From Citreimonas salinaria (GTDB lineage Bacteria > Pseudomonadota > Alphaproteobacteria > Rhodobacterales > Rhodobacteraceae), in the NCBI RefSeq assembly GCF_900107235.1, contig NZ_FNPF01000011.1, positions 1-64,000 on the forward strand: 64,000 bases of DNA, in the 5' to 3' direction. The notes below the pieces were generated by a model. That model ran no database searches. It had not been told where the DNA came from and worked only from the letters and a program-made list of their open reading frames with translations. The translations under genes were made by a program, and so were the position numbers. Below, piece by piece: positions 33,913 to 41,967 of this stretch (position 1 is the first letter of the stretch; the number at the start of each line of letters is the position of its first letter).

Positions 33913-35430
33913 TCAGTTCCAGGACATCGTGGTGAAGCGCAGCACCTCGTCCGCCGTCGGGGTATATTCAACCTCTTTCGTCGAGACGTAGTTGGTGTTG
34001 TACGAGAACATCGGCGCCCAGAAGGCTTGCTCGGTGATCCGCTCGATCGCCTTCGAGTAGTTCTCCTTGCGGACCTCGGGGTCGGTCGCGCTGTCGGCGA
34101 TGTTCAGATACTCGAGCGTCTGGTCGTCGCGCGCGTCGTCCAGCGAGCCGTGCTTGAAGAACTGGCTGATCATGGCCGACGCGTCGTTGACAGAGTAGCT
34201 GCCCCAGGTCTGGAACGAGATCGGCGTCTCGCCCTTCATGTTCAGCTCGCGCAGGGCCGAGTACTGGAGCATCTTGAAGTTGGTGTCGATGCCGACCGCG
34301 TTAAGGTAGCTGGCGATCGCCTCGGCATAGGCGCGGTCGCGGTAGGCGTAGAAGTCGGTGGTGAAGCCGTCGGGATAGCCCGCCTCGGCCAGCAGCTCCT
34401 TGGCCTTTTCGGGGTCGTAGTCGTACGACACTGCGGCGTCGCTGTCACAGCCGAACTGGCTGGGGAAGCACGGCGTCGAGATAACCTGCGACTGGCCCTG
34501 CAGCAGCGCGTCGACCAGCTCCTGCCGGTTGATCGCGTGGTTCACGGCGCGGCGTACGCGGACATCGGTAAAGGGGGTCTCGCCCGACCGGCCCGATGCG
34601 TCCATCGCCAGGTAGCCGACGCGCATCGTGGATTCGTTCGACACGGTGAACTGGTCCATCTGCGCCAGCTTCTCGGCCTGGTCCGCCGGCACCTGCCAGA
34701 TGAGGTCGAGTGTGCCGCTGAAAAGTTCGGCCATCTGGGTGTTCACGTCGGGAATGGTACGGATGTCGACGTGCTCGATCGACGGCTGGCCCTTGGGGCT
34801 GTCGTGGTAGTCATCGTATTTTTCCAGCACGAAATGCTGGCCCGGCGTCACGTCGACCGCCTTGTAGGGGCCGGTGCCCACGGGTTTCAGGCCCATGCCC
34901 TCGGGGCCGGCCTCGGCGTAGTAGTCGCTTGGATAGATCGACACGGGGCCGGACAGGAATTCGATGGCGGCCGGGAACTTGGCCTTCAGGTTGATCCGCA
35001 CGGTGTAGTCGTCGATCTTCTCGGCCGACTTCATCCAGTTGACGTTGCGCTGCGTCTTCACGCCGCTGGCCTCGTCCGCGACGAAGTTGACGGTGTAGAC
35101 CACGTCGTCGGCGGTGAAGTCCGACCCGTCGTGGAATTTCACGCCCTCGCGCAGCTTGAACTCGATCGTGGTGTCGTCGATCCACTCCCAGTCGGTCGCG
35201 AGGTTGCCGTGATACTCGTTGGTGACCGGGTCGCGGTAGATCAGCCCGTCCCAGATGGCGCGCTGCAAGACCACGCCTTCGCGCGACGAGTTGAAGTAGC
35301 TGTCGACGTTCTCCAGCTCCTTGGTGAAGGCGACACGCAGCGTGTCGTTGGCCTTGTCGGCCCAGGCTGCGCCCGTTGCCGCGACAAGGGCCATGCCCGC
35401 GATGGTCGATTTGAGGACCGTCATTTTCAT
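33913..35430 (-). CDS. dppA: ABC transporter substrate-binding protein, peptide family 5 (DppA type)
   Basis: Periplasmic receptor of 505 residues. The signal peptide is about residues 1-24, ending TGAAWADK. The mature protein shows SBP family-5 features: FNSSREGVVLQRAIWDGLIY, REGVKFHDGSDFTADDVVYT and PVGTGPYKAV. It is the first gene of the minus-strand operon. The downstream gamma-glutamyltransferase and M20 peptidase suggest gamma-glutamyl peptides such as glutathione as cargo, though the ligand cannot be read from the sequence. Confidence 0.93.
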   Translation of the reverse strand: MKMTVLKSTIAGMALVAATGAAWADKANDTLRVAFTKELENVDSYFNSSREGVVLQRAIWDGLIYRDPVTNEYHGNLATDWEWIDDTTIEFKLREGVKFHDGSDFTADDVVYTVNFVADEASGVKTQRNVNWMKSAEKIDDYTVRINLKAKFPAAIEFLSGPVSIYPSDYYAEAGPEGMGLKPVGTGPYKAVDVTPGQHFVLEKYDDYHDSPKGQPSIEHVDIRTIPDVNTQMAELFSGTLDLIWQVPADQAEKLAQMDQFTVSNESTMRVGYLAMDASGRSGETPFTDVRVRRAVNHAINRQELVDALLQGQSQVISTPCFPSQFGCDSDAAVSYDYDPEKAKELLAEAGYPDGFTTDFYAYRDRAYAEAIASYLNAVGIDTNFKMLQYSALRELNMKGETPISFQTWGSYSVNDASAMISQFFKHGSLDDARDDQTLEYLNIADSATDPEVRKENYSKAIERITEQAFWAPMFSYNTNYVSTKEVEYTPTADEVLRFTTMSWN

Positions 35431-35587
35431 TGTCAGCTCCCTGGTCTTGCGGACCGAGGCCCGCAGCGTTTTGCCGAAGCAAGTATCACTATTTAATTCT
35501 TGATATTGCTATATGGTTAGTAAAGTCTCTGTTCACCGCGGTCGTCAAGGCTAGATTCACGGGTTCGGGAAACGGCGGAGCAATCGC
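35431..35587. promoter_or_regulatory. Divergent promoter region between dppA and the IclR gene
   Basis: A 157-nt spacer with a marked AT-rich core at about 35485-35530 (TATTTAATTCTTGATATTGC), unlike the GC-rich surroundings. It must hold the start sites for both directions and probably IclR operator sites. No exact palindrome could be assigned. Confidence 0.5.
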
Positions 35588-36370
35588 TTGGAAAAGAAGC
35601 AGAATACGTTGTACGTCGGCTCGCTGGCGAAGGGGCTTCGGCTGCTGCGGGCCTTCGACGAAAGCCATACCGAGCTGTCGCTGGTCGAACTGACTGAGCG
35701 CACCGGGCTGGACAAGAGCGCGGTCCAGCGGCTGGCCAACACGCTGCATGTCGAGGGCATGCTCGACAAGAACCCGGTCACGCGACGGTTCCGGCCGTCG
35801 CATGCGTGGCTGGAGCTGGCATATGCCTACTACTGGTCCGACCAGTTGGTAGGGCAGGCGATCCCGAAGCTGATCGACCTGTCCCAGTCCCTCGGCGAGA
35901 CGGTGAATCTCGCCGAGTTGTCGGGCGACCACATCATATATGTCAGCCGCTTGCCCTGCCAGCGCACCTACTTCGCGGCCACCGTCATCGGCCGCCGGCT
36001 GCCCGCGCTGTCCACCTCTGCCGGGCGCGCGATGATCGCCACCTTTCCGGCGGAGGAGCGTGAAGAGGCGATACGGACCTGGCCGCTGAAGAAATTCACC
36101 ACGCGTACCACGATGGACCGCGACGTGATCCGCCGAAGCATAGAGGAGGCGGTCGCCAAGGGTTACGCCATCTCGTCGGGGCAGATGATCCTGTCGGAAA
36201 TCGGCGTGGCCTGTCCCATCGCCGGGCCGGGCGGGCGCGCCGTCGCAGCCGTGCAATGCTCGGTCTCGGCGCATACCTGGACCTACGAGCAGGTCGAGGC
36301 CGAGATAATTCCCCGCCTTCAGGATACGGCCAACGCCATCTCGCCCGCATTGCCGGCGCATCGCGGATGA
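35588..36370 (+). CDS. IclR-family transcriptional regulator
   Basis: Regulator of 260 residues. The winged helix-turn-helix spans about residues 8-65 (LAKGLRLLRAFDE, LSLVELTERTGLDKSAVQRL). The effector domain begins near residue 80 and contains GETVNLAELSGDHIIYVSR and the typical ALSTSAGRAMIA. The likely start is TTG at 35588, with GGCGGAG just upstream. It diverges from the dpp-ggt operon and precedes tctCBA, so it could control either or both. Confidence 0.9.
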   Translation: MEKKQNTLYVGSLAKGLRLLRAFDESHTELSLVELTERTGLDKSAVQRLANTLHVEGMLDKNPVTRRFRPSHAWLELAYAYYWSDQLVGQAIPKLIDLSQSLGETVNLAELSGDHIIYVSRLPCQRTYFAATVIGRRLPALSTSAGRAMIATFPAEEREEAIRTWPLKKFTTRTTMDRDVIRRSIEEAVAKGYAISSGQMILSEIGVACPIAGPGGRAVAAVQCSVSAHTWTYEQVEAEIIPRLQDTANAISPALPAHRG

Positions 36371-36523
36371 TCCCGTGACGCGCAATCGAGGCAAGGCCGG
36401 TCTCGCCACCCGGACCCGGGCGGGTAACCGGGCTCTCAGGCGCTGCCCAGCGGAACTTTGCAGCCATTGCCCTATGCCCGGAAGTAGTGTTCGTTGCTCG
36501 GATAAAAGGAGGAGACACTGCCC

Positions 36524-37504
36524 ATGACCAACCGCATCACAGGCCGCGCCGCGCTCGGCTGTGCGCTGGCTCTTGTTGCCGCGCCCGCCTTCGCCCAGGA
36601 CAGCTGGCCCTCCGGCCCGCTCCACGTCTATGTCGGCTTCCCCGCGGGCTCGTCGCCCGACACGCTGGCCCGCATCATCACCGACCCGCTGGCCGAGCGT
36701 CTGGGCCAGCCCATCGTGATCGAGAACCGTCCTGGGGCGGGTGGCGTGATCGGTATCCAGCAGATGCTGGCCAATACCGGCGAGGATGATCTGACCTTCG
36801 GCACGACGATCAACGGGCCGCTCACCACGGCGTCGCGGATGATGGGCGACACCGGCTTCGACGTCGAGGAGGACATCGAGCCTGTCACGCTGATCGCCAC
36901 CTCGCCCCTGGTGCTTGCCGTCTCGACCGAGTCCGGCATCGAGGACCTGGAAGCGTTCGTCGAGGCCGCCGGCGCCGAGGCCGACGCCATCGCCTACGGC
37001 TCCGTCGGTCAGGGTTCCGGCTCGCACCTGACGGCGGAGCTTTTCGCCGACGAGGCGGGCGTCGACATGCTGCACATTCCCTTCACCAGCTATGCCGAGG
37101 TCACGACCTCGATCATGGGCGGCGAGATCGATGCGGGCTTCATGGCGCCTTCGGCCGCGATGCCCCATGTCGAGGGCGGCAACATGCGGATGCTCGGGAT
37201 CACCTCGTCCGAACCGTTTGCCCAGGCGCCCGATGTTCCCGTGATCGCCGGTCAGGCGGGCATGCCCCAGGATTTCCGGGCCGAGCTCTGGAACGGGTTC
37301 ATCGCCCCCGCGGGCACCGATCCCGCCGTGCTCGAGCGCCTGAACACCGAGATCAACGAGATCCTCGCCGAGCCGTCGGTACAGGAGCAGCTTCTGGCCA
37401 TCGGCTGGCAGGCGGCCCCCGGCACGGCGCAGGAGATGGAAGATCGCATCGCCGCCGATACCGAGATGTGGGGTGGCGTGATCGACCGCATCGAGGCGCA
37501 GTAA
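36524..37504 (+). CDS. tctC: Tripartite tricarboxylate transporter substrate-binding protein (TctC/Bug)
   Basis: Periplasmic binding protein of 326 residues with a signal peptide (about 1-24, ending APAFAQ). The Bug-family sequences PLHVYVGFPAGSSPDTLAR, ENRPGAGGVIG and YGSVGQGSGSHLTAELF are clear. The ligand is probably a carboxylated compound. AGGAGGAG lies upstream of the ATG. It starts the tctCBA set, 153 nt after the IclR gene. Confidence 0.92.
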   Translation: MTNRITGRAALGCALALVAAPAFAQDSWPSGPLHVYVGFPAGSSPDTLARIITDPLAERLGQPIVIENRPGAGGVIGIQQMLANTGEDDLTFGTTINGPLTTASRMMGDTGFDVEEDIEPVTLIATSPLVLAVSTESGIEDLEAFVEAAGAEADAIAYGSVGQGSGSHLTAELFADEAGVDMLHIPFTSYAEVTTSIMGGEIDAGFMAPSAAMPHVEGGNMRMLGITSSEPFAQAPDVPVIAGQAGMPQDFRAELWNGFIAPAGTDPAVLERLNTEINEILAEPSVQEQLLAIGWQAAPGTAQEMEDRIAADTEMWGGVIDRIEAQ

Positions 37505-37511
37505 CGCGACG

Positions 37512-37958
37512 ATGCGGCGGGACTGGGCCGACATCTTTGGTGGCTTTGCGCTCGCCTCGATCGGTGTCGCGGCGACGGGTTGGGCCTGGGTCCATTACGA
37601 CCTGGGCTCGCTCAGGCAGATGGGCCCCGGCGCCTTTCCCGTGGCGCTTGGCCTCATGCTGACGGCTTTCGGGCTGATCGTGGCGGTGCCCGGCCTGCGC
37701 CGGGCGGGCGCCGCGATGTCCTTCGAGCCTTGGGCTGCCCTCGCCGTGCTGGCCGCGATCCTTGTCTTCGGGCTGGGGTTGCGGCCGCTCGGGCTGGTGC
37801 TCGCGTCCTTCGCCGGCGTGCTGGTCGCGTCCCTGCCGGCGCCGCATCGCGGCTGGGCATGGCGGCTCTGCCTAGCGGCTATTGTGACAGTGCTGACCCT
37901 GCTGGTGTTCCGCGCGGGGCTGAACATGTCGCTGCCTCTCTGGCCCCGCGGGCTCTGA
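37512..37958 (+). CDS. tctB: Tripartite tricarboxylate transporter small membrane subunit (TctB)
   Basis: Small integral membrane protein of 148 residues with four hydrophobic segments, the normal TctB layout. GPGAFPVALGLMLTAFGLIV is the family's most conserved stretch, with a final membrane pair ending FRAGLNMSLPLWP. It partners TctA, which starts 4 nt later. Confidence 0.88.
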   Translation: MRRDWADIFGGFALASIGVAATGWAWVHYDLGSLRQMGPGAFPVALGLMLTAFGLIVAVPGLRRAGAAMSFEPWAALAVLAAILVFGLGLRPLGLVLASFAGVLVASLPAPHRGWAWRLCLAAIVTVLTLLVFRAGLNMSLPLWPRGL

Positions 37959-37962
37959 GAGC

Positions 37963-39465
37963 ATGGGAACCTGGGAAGGACTTCTGACCGGGCTGAGCTT
38001 TGCCTTGCAGCCGGGCGTGCTGATCTACTGCCTGCTGGGCGTTCTTTTGGGGACCTTCGTCGGCGTTCTGCCGGGGATCGGGGCGATGGCGGCGATTTCG
38101 CTGCTGCTGCCGATCACCTACTACATCTCGGCCGAGGCCGCGCTCATCATGTTGGCGGGGGTCTATTACGGCGCGCAGTATGGCGGCGCAGTCGCGTCGA
38201 TCCTGATGCGGCTGCCGGGCACGCCCCAATCCGCAGTCACGGCGCTGGACGGCTATCCGATGGCGCGCGAAGGCCGCGCGGGGCCCGCGCTGTTCGCCGC
38301 AATGGTGTCGTCCTTCGCCGGCTCGATCATCGGCATCGTGGTGCTGGTGATGCTCGCCGGGTGGCTGTCGCGCATCGCCGTGGCGTTCGGTGCGGCGGAC
38401 TATGCCGCCATGATGGTGCTCGGGCTGGTCGCGGCGTCGACCATCGGCAGCGCCAAGCCGGCCAAGGGATTCGCCATGATCGTCCTCGGCATGCTTCTGG
38501 GCTGCATCGGCACCGACGTGAACTCGGGAGCCATGCGCTACACGTTCGGGCAGACCGAGCTGCTCGACGGCGTGAACCTCGTGGCGCTGGCGATGGGCCT
38601 TTTTGGCGTGGCCGAGGTGATCGGCAACGTCCGCGACCCGGAGCGGCAGGCGGTCGCCCGCCGAATCGGGTTCCGCCAGCTGGCGCCCACGCGTGATGAC
38701 CTGAAGCGGATGGCTTTCCCCACGTTGCGCGGCAGCGGGCTGGGCAGCTTCTTCGGCGCCCTGCCGGGCACGGGGTCGACCTTGTCGTCCTTCCTGAGCT
38801 ACGCGATGGAGCGGCGCATCGCGCGCCGTCCCGACCGCTTCGGCCAAGGCGCGATAGAGGGCGTGGCCGGGCCGGAAGCCGCCAACAACTCGGCCTCGAT
38901 CACCGCCTTCGTACCCACCCTGACGCTGGGCATTCCCGGCGACCCGATCATGGCGCTGATGCTGGGTGCGCTGGTCATCCACGGCGTGCAGCCGGGCCCC
39001 ATGATGCTGGACGCGCGGCCCGAAATGTTCTGGGGCCTCGTCGCCAGCTTCGGGATCGGCAACCTGCTGCTCCTGATCCTGAACCTGCCGCTCATCGGCA
39101 TCTGGGTCGCGCTGCTGCGCATCCCGTTCCGCTGGCTCTATCCCGCGATCCTGATCTTCATCTGCCTAGGCGTCTATTCGGTGCGCGGCCTGACCTACGA
39201 CATTGTGTCCGTCGCGGTGATCGGCCTCGCGGGGTATCTTCTTGCGCTTGCCCGGTTCAGCCCGGCGCTCCTCCTTCTCGGCTTCGTCCTCGGACCCCTG
39301 ATCGAGACGAACGTGCGTCGCGCCCTGCTGATCAGCCGAGGGGATCCAATGGTGTTCATCGAGCGCCCGATCTCGGCTGCATTCGTTGTGGCGATCGCGT
39401 GTCTGCTGGTCTTGTCCGCTGTGCAGGTGGTTCAGCGGCGGCGCAAAGGCGTGCCGGTCGACTGA
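37963..39465 (+). CDS. tctA: Tripartite tricarboxylate transporter large permease (TctA)
   Basis: Main membrane subunit of 500 residues with about 11-12 helices. Hallmarks are GTFVGVLPGIGAMAAISLLLP near residues 29-49, YYGAQYGGAVASILMRLPGTPQS (the binding core), GSGLGSFFGALPGTGSTLSS and EAANNSASITAFVPTLTLGIPG. It uses an ion gradient to take up the TctC-bound solute. It completes the operon. Confidence 0.94.
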   Translation: MGTWEGLLTGLSFALQPGVLIYCLLGVLLGTFVGVLPGIGAMAAISLLLPITYYISAEAALIMLAGVYYGAQYGGAVASILMRLPGTPQSAVTALDGYPMAREGRAGPALFAAMVSSFAGSIIGIVVLVMLAGWLSRIAVAFGAADYAAMMVLGLVAASTIGSAKPAKGFAMIVLGMLLGCIGTDVNSGAMRYTFGQTELLDGVNLVALAMGLFGVAEVIGNVRDPERQAVARRIGFRQLAPTRDDLKRMAFPTLRGSGLGSFFGALPGTGSTLSSFLSYAMERRIARRPDRFGQGAIEGVAGPEAANNSASITAFVPTLTLGIPGDPIMALMLGALVIHGVQPGPMMLDARPEMFWGLVASFGIGNLLLLILNLPLIGIWVALLRIPFRWLYPAILIFICLGVYSVRGLTYDIVSVAVIGLAGYLLALARFSPALLLLGFVLGPLIETNVRRALLISRGDPMVFIERPISAAFVVAIACLLVLSAVQVVQRRRKGVPVD

Positions 39466-39661
39466 AAGGCTCATTCCAGCGTTTTCGAGCGCGATTTCGT
39501 ATCTGCCGCGGTTTCCAGCCGTCGACGACGTGCCGTGCGCGGCCTCCCAGAGGTCTGCCCGCGCGTATCGACCGGGAGCCTTCGACCCTTGGAAGCGCGT
39601 CGCTATGCAACCCGGCGGCGCCTTCGGGGTTTGTCGCCCAGGTAGGATCAAGGAGCTAGGC

Positions 39662-40615
39662 ATGGCGCAAACTTCGAACCGGGGCCGCGGCGCGGAGCGG
39701 CCGCAGGACATTCCACGGCCGGGGTGGAGAGACGTTCTGCTGCGCGTGAAGGACGAGCTCACGGCGGACCATGTCTCGATCGTCTCGGCGGGCGTGGCGT
39801 TTTTCGGTCTGCTGGCGATCTTCCCGGCCATCGCGGCGCTGATCTCGATCGCGGGGCTGATCCTCGACCCGGCGGCGATCGAACAGCAATTGGCATCCGT
39901 CGCCGGCGTCCTTCCCGCAGACGCCGCACAGATCATCGAGAGCCAGGCCCGCGAGGTCGCCTCGAACGCGGGTGCGGGCATCGGGCTGGCCGCGGCAGGC
40001 GGCATCCTGTTCTCGCTCTACTCCGCGTCGAAGGGCATGAAATCGCTCATCGAGGGCATGAACATCGCCTACGACGAGGAGGAAAGCCGCGGTTTCATCG
40101 CGTTGAACGTCATCGCGCTGGCGCTGACGCTGTTCCTGATCGTCGGCGTCCTGATCGCCTTCGGCGCGACGCTGGCGGCCCCTGCGCTACTGGGCCAGAT
40201 GGGCCTGTCGCAAGGTGCGCAAACCGCCGTGACCTACGGACGCTGGCCCCTGCTGGCGATCCTGGCGATCTTCGGCTTGGCGGTCGTCTATCGTTACGGG
40301 CCGTCGCGCGAACACCCGCAATGGCGTTGGATAAGCCCCGGCGCGGTGGTGGCGACCGTCATCTGGCTTATCGGGTCGATCCTGTTCTCGATCTACGTCC
40401 GCAACTTCGGCAGCTACAACGAATCCTATGGCGCCCTTGGCGGTGTGATCATCCTTCTGACGTGGCTGTGGCTGTCGGGGTTCATCGTGCTGCTCGGAGC
40501 CGAACTCAACTCGGAGATGGAGCACCAGACCGGCAAGGACACGACGACCGGCAAGCCGCTCCCGAAAGGCGAACGCGGGGCCGTGAAGGCCGACACGATC
40601 GGCCGGACACCCTGA
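39662..40615 (+). CDS. YihY/BrkB-family membrane protein
   Basis: Inner-membrane protein of 317 residues with six predicted helices. Family stretches are VSAGVAFFGLLAIFPAIAAL, GIGLAAAGGILFSLYSASKG, NIAYDEEESRGF and YGALGGVIILLTWLWLSGFIVLLGAELN. The ATG at 39662 has AAGGAGC just upstream. The cellular role of the family is unsettled; members were once taken for RNase BN. It is a monocistronic-looking gene, convergent with the AI-2E-type transporter. Confidence 0.9.
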   Translation: MAQTSNRGRGAERPQDIPRPGWRDVLLRVKDELTADHVSIVSAGVAFFGLLAIFPAIAALISIAGLILDPAAIEQQLASVAGVLPADAAQIIESQAREVASNAGAGIGLAAAGGILFSLYSASKGMKSLIEGMNIAYDEEESRGFIALNVIALALTLFLIVGVLIAFGATLAAPALLGQMGLSQGAQTAVTYGRWPLLAILAIFGLAVVYRYGPSREHPQWRWISPGAVVATVIWLIGSILFSIYVRNFGSYNESYGALGGVIILLTWLWLSGFIVLLGAELNSEMEHQTGKDTTTGKPLPKGERGAVKADTIGRTP

Positions 40616-40688
40616 AGTCTCTCGGCATGGCCGCAAAGCCGGATCAAATGCCGCGGAAGCGTCGGGCGGCCGCTCTGCGGCGGGACCG

Positions 40689-41720
40689 TCAGACCTTTCC
40701 GCTGGCCGACAGCAGCACCGCGATTGGGCGGGTCATCTTTATCTCCGCCAGCACCAGCACCAGGCTTGCCGTCATCGGCACCGCCAGCAGCGCGCCGGGA
40801 AGGCCCCATAGTGTGCTCCAGCAGGCGAGGGCAAGAAGCACCACGAACGGGCTGAGGTTGAAGGCGCGCCCCATCATCCGTGGTTCGAGATAGGCGCCGA
40901 TGAAGATCTGCGCCGCGGACAGGCTGACCATGACGACGCCCGCCATCCAGAACGTGCCGAACTGCGCGAGGCTCAGCAGGACCGGGAACAGCACGCCCAA
41001 GAGCGAGCCGAAATAGGGGATGTAATTGAGAAAGGCGATCAGCACCGCCCAGAACAGCGCGAACTCGATCCCCAGAACCAGCATGATCGCGAACGACGCC
41101 CCCCCCAGGATGATGTTCACGACCGTCTTGACAAACAGGTAGTCGCCGATCCGCTCGTTGATGCGCGCCAGCAGTGACAGGGCGCGCTGACCGGGCTCCT
41201 CGCCGCCCATCGCGATCACGACCTTGCGCGCCATGAGCCCGCGTTCCGCCATGAAGAAGCTGGCATACAGCACCACCAGGAACAGCGTCACGCCGAAGCC
41301 CTGAAGCGACAGCAGCGCAGGGGCAACCCAGCTTCGCAGGTCGATCCGGTCCAGCGTGGCGCGGCGCAGGTTTTCCCACGTCGGCTCGTCCTCGATGCGC
41401 AGCAGGCTTGCGACCCGGGTGATGACCGCCTCCAGATTGGTTTCGTACCGCGGCAGGGCGGAAAAGACCTGCGCGACGTTGTTGATGACGAGGATGAACA
41501 GCAGGACCGTCCCGATGGTGAAGGCCAGCAGGATCGCCGTGCGGCGGGCCCAGGGCGGCAGACGCCCGGCCACTGGCAGTTTGCGCATGCTGGCCGCCGC
41601 GGTCAAAAGCACGTAGACCGAGATTACGGCAGCGAGCACCGGCAGCAACACCGGCTTGCCGATCCAAAGCAGCCAGCCCAGCATCAGGGTCAGCGCAGTC
41701 CCGTACGTTGCGTTCCGCAT
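40689..41720 (-). CDS. AI-2E-family (TqsA/PerM-like) transporter
   Basis: Membrane protein of 343 residues with about eight helices. Features include an N-terminal paired helix, an amphipathic central part with a GEEPGQRALSLLARINERIGDYLFVKT segment, then AVLIAFLNYIPYFGSLLGVLFPV and YLEPRMMGRAFNLSPFVVLLALACWSTLWG-like family sequences. Members export AI-2 or exchange Na+(Li+)/H+; the substrate is not evident. No Lux-type gene is nearby. It diverges from the large antiporter gene (247 nt spacer). Confidence 0.88.
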   Translation of the reverse strand: MRNATYGTALTLMLGWLLWIGKPVLLPVLAAVISVYVLLTAAASMRKLPVAGRLPPWARRTAILLAFTIGTVLLFILVINNVAQVFSALPRYETNLEAVITRVASLLRIEDEPTWENLRRATLDRIDLRSWVAPALLSLQGFGVTLFLVVLYASFFMAERGLMARKVVIAMGGEEPGQRALSLLARINERIGDYLFVKTVVNIILGGASFAIMLVLGIEFALFWAVLIAFLNYIPYFGSLLGVLFPVLLSLAQFGTFWMAGVVMVSLSAAQIFIGAYLEPRMMGRAFNLSPFVVLLALACWSTLWGLPGALLAVPMTASLVLVLAEIKMTRPIAVLLSASGKV

Positions 41721-41967
41721 TCTAGTTTCCGATCGCCCCGCCCGGCTTCCTTCGAATAACGTCCTGCCCCGAGCCCCGCGTGTCTGGCAAAGACGGACCG
41801 TGGAAGCCGCGGGCGGACGCCCCCGGCGTTTATAGAATCCGCCGGTCGCGAAGGCGACGCCCTTTTCGGCGCTGTCCGCGCCGTGGCGGGCATGGAAGGA
41901 GCCCCGGCGCGCAAATGTGCATGCGCGAGCGATTTCCCGTGCCTGAACTTCCAGCTATTGCAGGATC

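Noticed and set aside
35489-37534. 681-codon open frame on the minus strand
   Set aside because: It is antisense to the IclR and tctC genes and has shadow-type composition.
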